Positions 53,758 to 64,000 of a stretch of DNA of 64,000 nucleotides are shown one piece after another. The translations under genes were made by a program, and so were the position numbers. The notes under the pieces were generated by a model that worked only from the letters and a program-made list of their open reading frames with translations, was not told the DNA's origin and did no database searches. Each line of letters opens with the position of its first letter. The stretch's first letter is position 1. Origin of the DNA: Drosophila persimilis (lineage: Eukaryota; Arthropoda; Insecta; Diptera; Drosophilidae); NCBI RefSeq assembly GCF_003286085.1, contig NW_020825336.1, forward strand, positions 1,178,001-1,242,000, in the 5' to 3' direction.

Positions 53758-54670
53758 ACATCTACTTTTTAACTACAGCTCCGCCCAAAGGTATGCCATG
53801 ATTTCTGTAATCAGTAGCAATCATACTTTACTGGCGCCATTCTGAGCGTGCCACTACTTTTTGTGATCGGAAAAGTATACTTGAATTCTTGGGTTCGGAT
53901 GAGACCTCAAGTTCTCTAAGGACTTATGCTTAACAGTGAAAGAGGAACCCCAAAAGTATGCCTCATTTTGTTGGTTGCTTTTGGAAAATGTGCTTGTTAA
54001 GGATTTCATAGAAATGCCATGGGACCAGCCTCGAATTTGGGGTCGATTGACTTCTATTTGGCATCAGAAAATAGGACATCAATTTCGCAAAACGATCATC
54101 ATTAAATTTGGCAAGAGTCGACCTCACATTTGTATGTCGTTATGGCTGTATTGAGCGTTATTGTGATCGGTGGAAATATTGGTATCTATTGACCGACATT
54201 ATACCTATAAAACGAAGTTTATATAATAGCTTTTGTCATTGTACAAAATCTTTATGTAATAATATCGAATTAAAACTATGAATAGAAGCAAAAAAAGGGA
54301 CCATTTGGTGGAAAAGTGGGCCAGCGATCAAAAAGAGGACCAGTTTTGGTGTTTTGGGACTAATAGTGGCAACCGTGGTTTTAGTAATTAATACGCGTAT
54401 AGTTTTGTCGTATATGGGGGGGCACAATCTACCCGGTTCGGGAGGGGTCTGAAACATCGAGTGCAGTTTTACAATTTCTTAATTGATTTTCTTCGATTTT
54501 TTTTTGGCTTTTCGCGATTTTTTTTCTTGTAGTATTTTATAGTTTTGGTTAATTAGTTCTTCCTGTTCTTTGGCTGCGGTTTATCTAACACTGATTCTGT
54601 TCAGAATGTGGTTTTATCCTTTGCTACGGTTGCGTTTGCGTTTGCTTGCTGTTTGTTACATATATAGATA
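53758..54670. other. intergenic, decayed repeat edge and 3' flank
   Basis: Weak repeat relatives are seen around 54050-54125 (GGCATCAGAAAATAGGACATC). The part next to 54670 should hold the 3' UTR of the minus-strand gene; no clear AATAAA was found. Confidence 0.55.
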
Positions 54671-55559
54671 TCACGATAGTTCCTGAGAGAACTGGGTCTC
54701 CAGGGTGGGTCTAGTTCTAGTTGGATTTCTGCTGGGATTGCGTATCGGTGGTCCTGGGCTGCCATAGCCCGCGGCATACAGCTGCGGGCACGAGTCTTTT
54801 ATGAGTTCCTGCGTCTCGCGCAGCTGCCGCTGCACTTGCGGCGCCAATCGCTGAACGCTAATGGCCGCCGGAAACTTGTATTCCGCAGCGGGTGCGGCCT
54901 GCTGGAAAGACATACAGAACATAAAAATCTATTAGGATCTATTGTAAGTTAAGTTCGTTTTGATCCTACCTGCACTCCGTGCATGATCTCGCCGTAGTAG
55001 CCACCCGGAGGCGGTGGCGGTGGCGGCTGCTTTTGCTGTTGCTGACTTTGGCTGTGTGGAGCGGTTTGTATTTCGTACGTTTCGGGGGCATTCAGGGAAG
55101 CCGATGTCGCAGCTCCCTGGGGGGGAGTGCCCGGTGCGCCGTAGTAGGCCAGCTGCAAAGGCGCTCGTCCTACTCCCACTCCCACTCCCACCCCGCTGGC
55201 GCCGGCGCCATTAAGGAAACCCGCTGCACCCGGCTGCTGCATGAGTTGGGAGCCGGCTGTGATATACTGAACGGAAGGAGGGGCTGCGGATACAGGGCAG
55301 GAGCTGATCGGCGGCGAGGGCGCCGCTCCATACATCAGTCGCTTGGGACTGACGCTCTGCTGCATGACTCCGGCGGGAAGGGACAGCATATACTGCTGCT
55401 GTTGTTGGTACAGTTGCTGCTGTTGCTGTTGGAGCTGCTGCTGATGGATCTGTTGCTGCTGTTGGAGCTGCTGCTGCTGTTGGAGCTGGGCAAGCTGCGC
55501 TGCGGCTGCAGCAGTGGACGTATGGACAATGTTGGCATCCATCTGGGGCAGGAGGATAA

Positions 55560-55590
<31 letters not shown>

Positions 55591-56939
55591 CTGTTGCTGG
55601 TAGAGAACGGCGGCCTGCTGCTGGTGCTGCTGTTGTCGCCCCGCCAAAACATGCTGAGGTAGATACTCCGTCGCGGCCATCGTACCACATGCCGCTGAGG
55701 GCTGGAGTAGGAGCCCTGCGCTTCGCGGTGGCTGCTTCAACGGCACCTGCACCTGCCGGATGGGCGTAGTCTGCAGCGAGCGGCTGGCGGAGGAGCAAAT
55801 GGAGGCGGTGAGGCTCGCGGACTCCCAATGCTGGCGCAGGGCATTCAGACGTGCCTCCTCCAAGGCGACTTCCGTCTCGCTGGCCGAGTCGTAGTCGGGA
55901 CCCTGCAGGGGTCATAGGTTACTAGAGTGTTTTGCCGGAATAATCTTCAGTACTCACCTCATCGATCTTTCTGTCCAGCATGCGGAAAAAGTTCTGTTGG
56001 CTTGAGGATATTTCCCTGGAAATGGGGAGAACATTGTTAGTGGGGCATTCAGAGGAGATCCTTTCGTATAGGAATTGCTTACTGGCTTTGCAGCAACGAT
56101 AGATTCTTGGCACGCAGCAGTGACACGGCCACATCCTCGTCAGAGTCCTGGATATCCTTATTGCTTTGCTCCTCGCTCTCCTCGTGCTTCTCGCGGTCGC
56201 GTTGCTGTGCCTTCTCGGCGTCCTCGATGTGGCCTTCGTCCTCATCCGTTTCGGCATCTGAATCGGCTGCGAAGAGACCAAGGACCAGAGAACATTATAG
56301 AAGATGAGTTGGCAATTCCGAGAGTGCCACAAAGTGGCAAAACTTTAGCAATAAAGTGAACTTGCAACTGCTGTTCGTTCGAGAACCCGAGACCCGGTGA
56401 CACACATTGATAGCAGCACTTGGCGCTCTCCCAGGACATGGTGTGGCCTACCAATTCGAGAAAGTTACATTCATCTTTCATAACTTTCGGTCAATACCTG
56501 CTTCTATGTACCTAATATTTCTTTGGGCCTCTTCTTTAAAGATGGCCATAAATTTAATTAAAGGGAGTTATGCATTTTAATGCGAATCCAACAAGGAGAA
56601 GAGGGAAATCCAAAGCCACGAAACGAAGGTTATTATGAATAATTAATCTAGGATCCCGTACGAAACGAAGCGTAAGCGTAAGCGTAGCTTGCGCCTACGA
56701 GAAACGAGAAATTTGGGTCGTTTATGGCACAATGGCGCCTTTGTGTATGCTACACATTTTGGCTTGAACCCTTTGGCACACACACAGCCACAGACACACA
56801 TGAAAAAAGAGGAAGAGAGAGAGAGAGAGAGTAGGACCCTTGGGGGCAGACCACACCCACCTTATCGTAGCGCCCATTGCAACAACAAGTTGCTTTTTTA
56901 GCAGTTAATTATACACAAACACACACACACGCACTCACA

Positions 56940-56975
<36 letters not shown>

Positions 56976-57665
56976 ACAAAGGAGAAAGAGAATAGAGTGG
57001 AGGAAGCAGACGAAGTGGTGATAGGGAAGGAAGGTGAACACCGTTGAACGTGCAGTGGAAGTGGGGCATAGTCAAAAGTTTGGCCCATGTAGGTTAGATT
57101 TGTACATTTTTATAAACTTAAGAGCAGGCACACACACGCACACACACACATGCACGTGATGTGTGTATATAGTATATATATAGACAATGGGGATTTTTAA
57201 ATGGGGGTTTTAAAAATGTAGGCCTTTATTACTTGGCTGAATGCATGGGTCCCCTCTCGGGGAACAGCAGAGGTCTTCTCTTTCTCTGTTCTGCTGCTAG
57301 TGACATATTAATCAATGATGTCCTCATTGTGTGGAAACAGGTGGCTCACACAGATACAAGCAAGCACACACTCGCAGAGAGACAGCCACACACACGCACA
57401 CACACACATACATGTATGGCAAGATTGAAGGCAAATTGATGTCGTCATGCGTGTAAGCTTTTGTTATTGGAACTAAAGGGAAGGGAAGGGAAGGTAACTC
57501 TGTAGCCTCCCGATCGACCTCGACACCTCTATATCCTCCCACCCGTTGCTCCCTCCTTCTTTCACCCGCTTTCACCCAACACTCACCATGTCCTCCTTTC
57601 TTGCCATTAGCTTTACTCTTCGATTTCCTGGGATACAAATGTATCTTGCTCTGCCCGCAGCCCAT
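54671..57665 (-). CDS. acylated C1orf21-like (DUF4612-type) protein with polyQ tail
   Basis: Five exons, 57665-57587, 56266-56083, 56015-55958, 55902-54970 and 54901-54671, join in frame to 494 residues with all phases consistent. The start MGCGQSK has Gly2 for myristoylation and Cys3 for palmitoylation, followed by a Lys-rich patch (13-23), an acidic stretch (about 27-70), and a conserved block at about 85-120: LLQSQEISSSQQNFFRMLDR, then KIDEGPDYDS. That block resembles human C1orf21 (also PIG13), where I recall SESQQEFFRMLDEKIEKGRDY; human C1orf21 also begins MGC. The rest is Gln-rich with Ala, Pro and Gly segments and a conserved-looking C-terminus (EYKFPAAISVQRLAPQVQ). Likely bound to the inner face of the plasma membrane. 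Molecular function is not known to me. An upstream non-coding exon is likely but not located. Confidence 0.82.
56267..57586 (-). other. intron 1 of the C1orf21-like gene
   Basis: The donor is GTGAGT right after codon 26 and the acceptor is TCTTCGCAG. It holds CA and GA microsatellites and no gene. Confidence 0.8.
56943..56970. repeat. (GA)14 tract
   Basis: An uninterrupted GA tract in intron 1 of the C1orf21-like gene; a shorter GA tract lies at about 56814-56831. Candidate GAGA-factor, CLAMP or MSL binding sequence. Confidence 0.9.
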
Positions 57666-58775
57666 CTTCCGTCTGTGCCTCTGGCAACGTTGTTGCTGCT
57701 CCCGCGGCTGCTTCTGCTTCTGCTTCTATCGCTGCTTCGGATGCTGCTGCTGCCTGTGAGTGTGTCTCTGCTACTGCGACTTTTGTTGTTTTCTTCAATT
57801 TGTGTGTTTCTTTATTTTATTATTAATTTGTTGCTCGACACGTTCTCCTCGCCGTGCCGTGCCGTGCCGTGTCTCGTGGGGTCGTGTGTGGCGCAGAGCC
57901 AGCGGGCGGTTGTCTCTCCAATCCGCAGTGCTCTCTCTCTGGCGGTTTCTCCTCCTCACGGGGCTGTCTTCTCTCCTTGCGATTTATTCTCACTTTGGTC
58001 TTCCTCTTCCAGTGAGGGACTGTCTGCTAACTTCCTCCCACACGTTCTCTGGAGCTGTCTTCTCTCTAGCGTTGCCTCCACTTGGGGTATCCGTATCCGC
58101 ACGTTCTGTGTCTGTCTCCTCACTTGCTCGCACGTTTTCTGGCGGTGTGCTGCTCTCTTTCACGCACCGCACTGTCTCTCTCAGGCAGAGACTCTTTTAT
58201 TTACGTTTTCTATCAAAACGTTTCAGTGCCTCTTCTCTTCTTGTCTCGTCTCGTCTCTGTCTCTGTCTCTGTCTCGTCTATTCTTCTGTTTTATTCAATT
58301 TTCACTAATTTAACTATGTGTGTAAATTTAATTTATTTGATTTGTTGTTGAGATTGTTGCCGCTGCTGTTGTCAATTTCGAAAGATTCCATAAGAACAGC
58401 AGGAACAGCAACAGCCAGAATTCTTAGTGGAACTCTGACACCCAGCAGCCACCCATTTAGGCAACCACCCACCCCAGCAAGCACCTCTCCCTCTCTGCTC
58501 CACCACCTCTATCCAGTTCAAACCAAATAGAAATGATTTTCCTTATTTTTTCATTCTTTTTGTTGATGGTGATGGTGATGGTGGTGGGGTTGGGGGTGGG
58601 TGATACAGCAACGGAAATTAACTTGGGACCTGCGTCCCCCTCTATAGATAGCACTCTGTCTGTCAACCACTTGTTCCTTGTTTCTTCTGCTGCGTGCGGC
58701 ACAAATTCAATTTGCAGCAAAACTCGTAATTTGTTGTAAACAGGATATCAGAAAGGGTTTGGCATCAACTTTTGC

Positions 58776-58830
58776 ACCAGGCACCAGGGACCAAGGACCA
58801 AGGACCAACGACCAAGGACCAGGCACCAGC
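58776..58830. repeat. 7-bp minisatellite (ACCAAGG)n
   Basis: About seven tandem units of CACCAGG and GACCAAGG type. Confidence 0.8.
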
Positions 58831-61800
58831 TAATGCAGGGTATGCGAATCTGCTTTAGAGTATTTTTTGTTAAGATAAAAGAGGAGGCTGGTCCGCGCGC
58901 GTTTTTGCCTCCTGCGTAGTTTGTGGCTTCTTTTGGCGATAATTTAAACAAATAATAACAATATTAAGCACAACAAATGGTGCAACAAAAACACTTGAAC
59001 TACGAGTAGATTCAATTATTCTCTCGATGGCACAACGGCACAGGGCAGAGGCAGTGCCAGTGGCAGCCACTGGTTCTCTCGCACTGGACTTATAATAGAC
59101 ACACAGACAAGCCCAAGGCGTATTTTGTGCAGGGTGAGGTGTATCCACTCTTATTTGTGTTGTGACAATACATGAGATTGCGGTGAGATCTGTCGCAAGT
59201 AAGGCCCTCGGCCAGACCACACACAATAGATATCAAATAGATGATAAAGCATGACACCCTCCAGCAAATATACCTTGCACACACACACACACACACACAC
59301 AGGCACCACACTTGCGCCAAACAAAAAAAGAGGGAGCACGCGCGTGTGTGTGTTGTTGGGAGAGCGAGCATAAGAGTGCTCTCTCTTTTTGCTGGCTACA
59401 GCCGCTGCCGCTGCTGCGTGCGAAATTGATTTTTCTATTTATAAAAAAAAAATCAAAATATATCCGCTCGGGTTCGTACGCTTTTGTTGCTCAGCATTTT
59501 CATTCCTTTTTGATGGTTTTATTTCTGCTGCCAGCAAAACATAATTTATGTTTTATTTATGATTGCACGATGTCTTAAAGATTTCCATTCGCACTGCGGG
59601 CCTCACTGGGGGCCGCGTTTTTATACGTTGAAACTTGTTTGATTTATCCCATCGGCCACTTGGGCCCATTTGGACTCCGAAAAAAAAAAACAAAAAAACA
59701 AACACACAGCACACCGTTTGAGACTTGCAACATTTACCGCTAACGAATTAATTCACACCGATTTCTGCTTAGATCTATGAGCTAGGAACTTTGAATTTTT
59801 CTTCAGCTTCAGCTTGATTTTGTTTCAGCGTATTTACACTCGATTTTCCTCCGGAAAAGTTGCCGAAAATTTACTCGACGCGTTGCTTGTGTGTGGAATT
59901 TTGTATGCTGAAATTTATGCTGCTTGACACTCCTCTTTGTGTCACACACAGCACACAAGAGAGCGAGAGAGAGCAGCTTGACGGCATACCAACGCACACA
60001 GAAGCACAGAAGCATAGACGACGCTTGTGCTCTTGTGCTCTCTGCTCTGCTCTGCTGTGCTCTGTAATGCAGGGGTGGGTTTTTGGGCGAAGCTTTTGCA
60101 CAAGGGTTCATTATGCGTAAGCTTGCAGCACGCTTTTAGGGGGTGCAAATGAATGAATGATTGAATGAGTAAATGAATGAATGCATGAATGAATAAAGCT
60201 TGCTAAAGCTAAAGCAGCCCTTGGAAATTATCTTGGATGAGAGCTTGGTGCTTTTATTTCATCTTTTCTGCAATGGTTGGCAACGCTTTCGCGAAAGCTT
60301 ATTCCAAAGCTCTCGGAAAGGTCAAAGGTTATGTCACTGGGGTGCTACACTCCACACAACTCTGCTAAGCTCTGGAAAATTGCAATGAACTTTACAGCTG
60401 GTGCGCAAGCTGAAGCTTTTCGAACTAAACATCATAACAGGATAACTCCTGGCGGAATTCTAAATGGATACCGCCAAAAAATTTAAGAAATTCCGCATTT
60501 CAAAAATGGGGTCCCTGCTAGATTGGTCATTTTCTCCACTGTTCAGAGAGATAGAAAAACAAACTCACTTTGTCATGTTAGGGCTCATTAATTTCCACAG
60601 ACGCGGATGCTGAATGCTGACCATTCAGCTCCGCTCTACTTCCGCTGCCTAGAGGACCAGGACCACGACCACGACCACGACCCTTCATCAAGAACAACCC
60701 TCTGCATTCTCGCCCCTCTGAATTATATTATACGAGAGACATGTAGATGCCATTATTTATTGCATAATAATGAAGTGAGAAACGTTACAAATCAAAACAC
60801 TCGACAGCATCTAGATAAACTTTTGTCCGTTCCCAGTATTCTGCCGTTTGTCTTTTTATCATTATAATATATACTATATATTTGGGGCAGAAACGATGGC
60901 ATTTTTTCCGTGCATTTGTCAGCCGCAACGGAATTGAAACGTTTGCGCTTTTATTGCCACGGACGTGTGTCGTCCAAAGGGGCTGGCACAGGGCATGTGG
61001 ACAGGGGATGGGGATGGGGATGGGGATGGATGTCACACGAAATGGTGGGAAAAATATGAAATGTATATGGCAATAGTGGACAGGAAGCAATATACAACAA
61101 ATGCGAAATGATATCTTTCCATTGATCTGTTGGACTGTGGCAAAAAATGGGGTGGCAAGAGTCTCTAAACGGATGCTGGGGGATGGGAAGCCATTCTGAA
61201 GCTGAAATATACATACTAGTAGCTTGAGAATATACGTACCTATTCCAAAATATATGCGAAGTATACAGCACAAGCCACCTCCCAGACCCACCTCAAATGC
61301 TCCCACAATCTGTGATCCATTGCGAATTATGAGACTCCTGTCAAAGGATTGTCCCCTCGTTTAACTGTTGATGATGGCAACATATGTTTCTGTCACATTG
61401 TTTGGCTTTTTTTCGCCTGCTGCAACAATTTGGGGCAGCATCCGATGAACCTGTTCCCATTTCCCATTGTCGCTGCTGGGGGAGGCCTATAAAGCATTTA
61501 GGCAAATTTTCGCACTCCTTTCCTTTTCGCCCGAAAAACAATTTACATAATTTTCAACGATTTTCCGTTGCTCCTTCCTGCTGCCTGATGTTTCTCCTTC
61601 CCGCTGCCGCTGAGTGATTGGCGCTGCCAAAAGGAGTCCATCAGCCATGAATGACGTTTGATGCGGTGGCAACGTTTTGTTTAAATCTCGGCTGCCGATT
61701 GTGACTATCATGAAAGTGGGCGTGTCCCCCAGCCACGTGACCGCACGCGTTGCGTTGAATTTAACACGGGACGGAAGGACCAAAGGACCAAACGACTACG

Positions 61801-61838
61801 AGTACAGGATGAGTCTTGGGTGCAATGCAAATGGGGTG

Positions 61839-61888
61839 CGGGACCGGGAACCGGGGGAACCGGGGACCGGGGACCGGGGACCGAGGAC
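61839..61888. repeat. 7-bp minisatellite (GGGGACC)n
   Basis: About six tandem units of GGGGACC, GGGAACC and variants. The G-run spacing would permit a G-quadruplex on the plus strand. Confidence 0.8.
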
Positions 61889-64000
61889 GGTGCTACAAAA
61901 TATTTTTTAAACTTTTTTTTTGCGAAGGACAACGACGAGTACGCCGTCGCCGTCGCCAAACCCAACGCCAACGGACGCGTGCAGCCAATAAGTCCTTCAT
62001 CACTTCCGCTTCAGTTCAGTTCCGTGATTTTGCACAAATAATGTTTTGATTGCGTGGCAGCGTGACGTGTAATTATTATCGCCGCACACAATCGACAACA
62101 ACAAAGACTAAGGCCCGGGTGTTGGCCAGGGACTGGGTGTTGCAGGAGGCAGGAGTCAGGGCTCGAGAGTGGCAAAGCAATTAAAATGATTTGCCAGATT
62201 CCCAGACAGATAGAAGATAGAATATCCTCCTATGAGCTGGCCGAATAGCGATAATACCGGTGTGACGGAGGGCTGAGAGCGACTAATCTATGGTACATTT
62301 AATTATATCTAATGGAAGCGATGACCGGTCATATAATGAATGTCTGACTCTCAGGCTATTAAACTGCTTTTCTGCAGGCATTAAATCACAAGAAATGCAT
62401 CTATGAATTTTTCTACAAGCGCTGCTCAATATTGGATTGATAATTATAGAAATGCTCTCACTGTTTCGAGCTTGATATTTAAGGAACTGAAGGCATATGT
62501 ATATATGTTTAGCTCAAGCACGGAGAAAAACAATGAAACAATTACAAAATAATCGTCTTATATATGCGGCAGCGAAAAACTCAAGGAGATGCATTTTTAA
62601 TGGTTATTTTCTACAAGAATAAAAGAATCTCGTCAATACTAATGGATTATTCAACAAAACTCAACAACTAGTTAAAGCTGAACCTAATATGGGCAGTAGG
62701 AGTGGGCGTGGCCGGATAAGGAAGAAATTTATCTCAGTCCTTATGCACATTACAACCAACTGTACTCAAATTCAAGTCTCTCCTTCGAATTTATGCCAAA
62801 ATATCGGCTGTATGGCACAATGTGAATTGAAGAGTTTTGATTCTGCCCCTCTGAGACCCCCAGCAAATGGTCGTATATCATTTAAAGCCCAAAAAGATCA
62901 TAAATTACTTGAATTAAAAAAAGGCTCCCACACAGGAGCGAAGTTTCGGAGAAAAGTTCCTTAAGGACACGCACTCGACTGCGCGAAATCGCAAATTAAA
63001 AATGGCTGATAAAAAATTATGCAAATTGTGGCGGAGCCCCGCCCATTGCCACGGCCCGCGACCAGAAGCAATCCTTTACGGGAAAGCGGACAAAATTTCA
63101 TTAAAAACAGCAGCCAGAGAAATCTTTTGATGAAAATTAAAAACTTTTCGCTGAAGGACAATTGACAGAAAAAAGATGACAGAACGAAAGAAAGGAAAGA
63201 AAATAAAGGAAAACCAAAGGGAAAGCCAAAGCTGCAGAGATTGTGAAATCATGAAACAAGGAATTAAAACAAGCAATAATAAAATATTATGACAGCGTGG
63301 AAATGAACGAAAAGCAGGCGTGGAAATATTTAAATTGCGCCAAGCAGCTTTCATATAATTTTAATGTCCCTTTTCCAGAGCCTCTTAAGGTCCAGCCAAG
63401 TGGAGTGCGACTGGGCGGCTGTTTTGCATAATTATATTCATTGAAAACTTATTTTCTTCAAGTTTTCCACAGCGGAAAAATATTAAAAAAAAAAGAATAT
63501 GGCCAAGGAGGAATCAGAGGGAAAAGAAATCTCAGAAATCTGAGAGTGGAATTGAGTTACATTGAAAGGAGAAGGCGAGAAGAGAAACAGTTTTTGACAT
63601 TTAATTGCTAGAGAAGTGCACAGGAGCACAGGCGAAGCGGGGGACCACGGAGGACCATGGAGGACCATGGAGGAGAGCTGCTGTGCTGCCCAAATGTCCG
63701 TCACTCCACTTGGAGAAACTTGTTTCAATGAAGCTGGACCTGAAGATGTTGCCATTGCCACTGCCACTGCCACTGCTGCATGAAAGAAAGAATGAAAGAA
63801 GGAAGGAAGAGGAGGAGCCCCAGATGAGAGGAGAAGAGAAAAAAATGTAACATGATTTAATGACATGAATTATTTATGAGTTTCCTGTCAATCAAAAACC
63901 ACGTCAAAGCATTTTGATGGCGATGTCAACGCGCCACTGAGCAAAACACACGACGATGCAGAGGCCGAAGCTGCGGCTGAGGCTCCTGGCTCTGGAGCGT

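Larger units (their letters stand above)
57666..64000. other. 6.3-kb region upstream of the C1orf21-like gene
   Basis: No protein-coding gene is supported. The stretch probably holds the promoter and 5' UTR exons of the minus-strand gene. It contains CT-rich sequence at 57850-58300, minisatellites at 58776-58830 and 61839-61888, and CA tracts near 59278-59300. Open frames here, up to 255 codons at 57546-58313, are low-complexity Leu/Ser/Cys runs. Confidence 0.55.

Noticed and set aside
55211-55915. Alternative 234-codon frame and antisense 227-codon frame over exon 4 of the C1orf21-like gene
   Set aside because: They are polyQ shadows; the chosen frame is the only one that splices in phase to all other exons.
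57546-58313. 255-codon plus-strand frame rich in Leu, Ser and Cys
   Set aside because: It is driven by CT-rich low complexity, overlaps antisense exon 1 of a better-supported gene and has no domain.

Overview
The window is nuclear DNA of a fruit fly (genus Drosophila). It holds seven spliced or compact protein genes with GT-AG introns. The introns and gaps are very rich in CT, CA, TG and CAG microsatellites, and core promoters carry fly-specific motifs (DRE, Ohler motifs 1, 6 and 7). The gene set (Lasp, zetaCOP, Galphaf) belongs, from memory, to D. melanogaster chromosome arm 3L (Muller element D). The dense microsatellite texture recalls the obscura group, but species is an inference I cannot prove without a search.

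Layout. 26-26828 (+) is Lasp (LIM, two nebulin repeats, long polyglutamine linker, SH3), with two giant introns that fill most of the first 23 kb. Only 6 nt after its stop codon, 26835-27233 (+) encodes a small single-pass membrane protein, so the pair looks dicistronic. 29058-31171 (-) is a CCDC13-like coiled-coil protein, divergent from zetaCOP at 31961-32997 (+). 37442-41885 (+) is the G-protein alpha subunit Galphaf. 43311-44436 (-) is a cGAS-like receptor (cGLR, Mab-21 nucleotidyltransferase) with an intact catalytic triad, divergent from a p68/DDX5-family RNA helicase at 45300-50617 (+). A 319-bp tandem repeat array lies at 52562-53757. 54671-57665 (-) is a protein with an N-terminal double-acylation signal and a block resembling human C1orf21, extended by a glutamine-rich tail. 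From 57666 to the end I see no protein-coding gene.

The genes are not an operon-like unit in function: they serve the cytoskeleton (Lasp), cilia or coiled-coil structures (CCDC13-like), COPI traffic (zetaCOP), G-protein signalling (Galphaf), innate nucleic-acid sensing (cGLR) and RNA metabolism (helicase). Three consecutive plus-strand genes (zetaCOP, Galphaf, helicase) begin with tiny coding exons of 18, 11 and 8 nt. The most interesting items are the Lasp/membrane-protein dicistron, the cGLR with a near-perfect palindrome in its upstream region, the C1orf21-like acylated protein, the frame-neutral polyQ exon of Lasp, and the 319-bp repeat array. All splice joins below were checked for reading-frame continuity by hand; none is supported by transcripts here.
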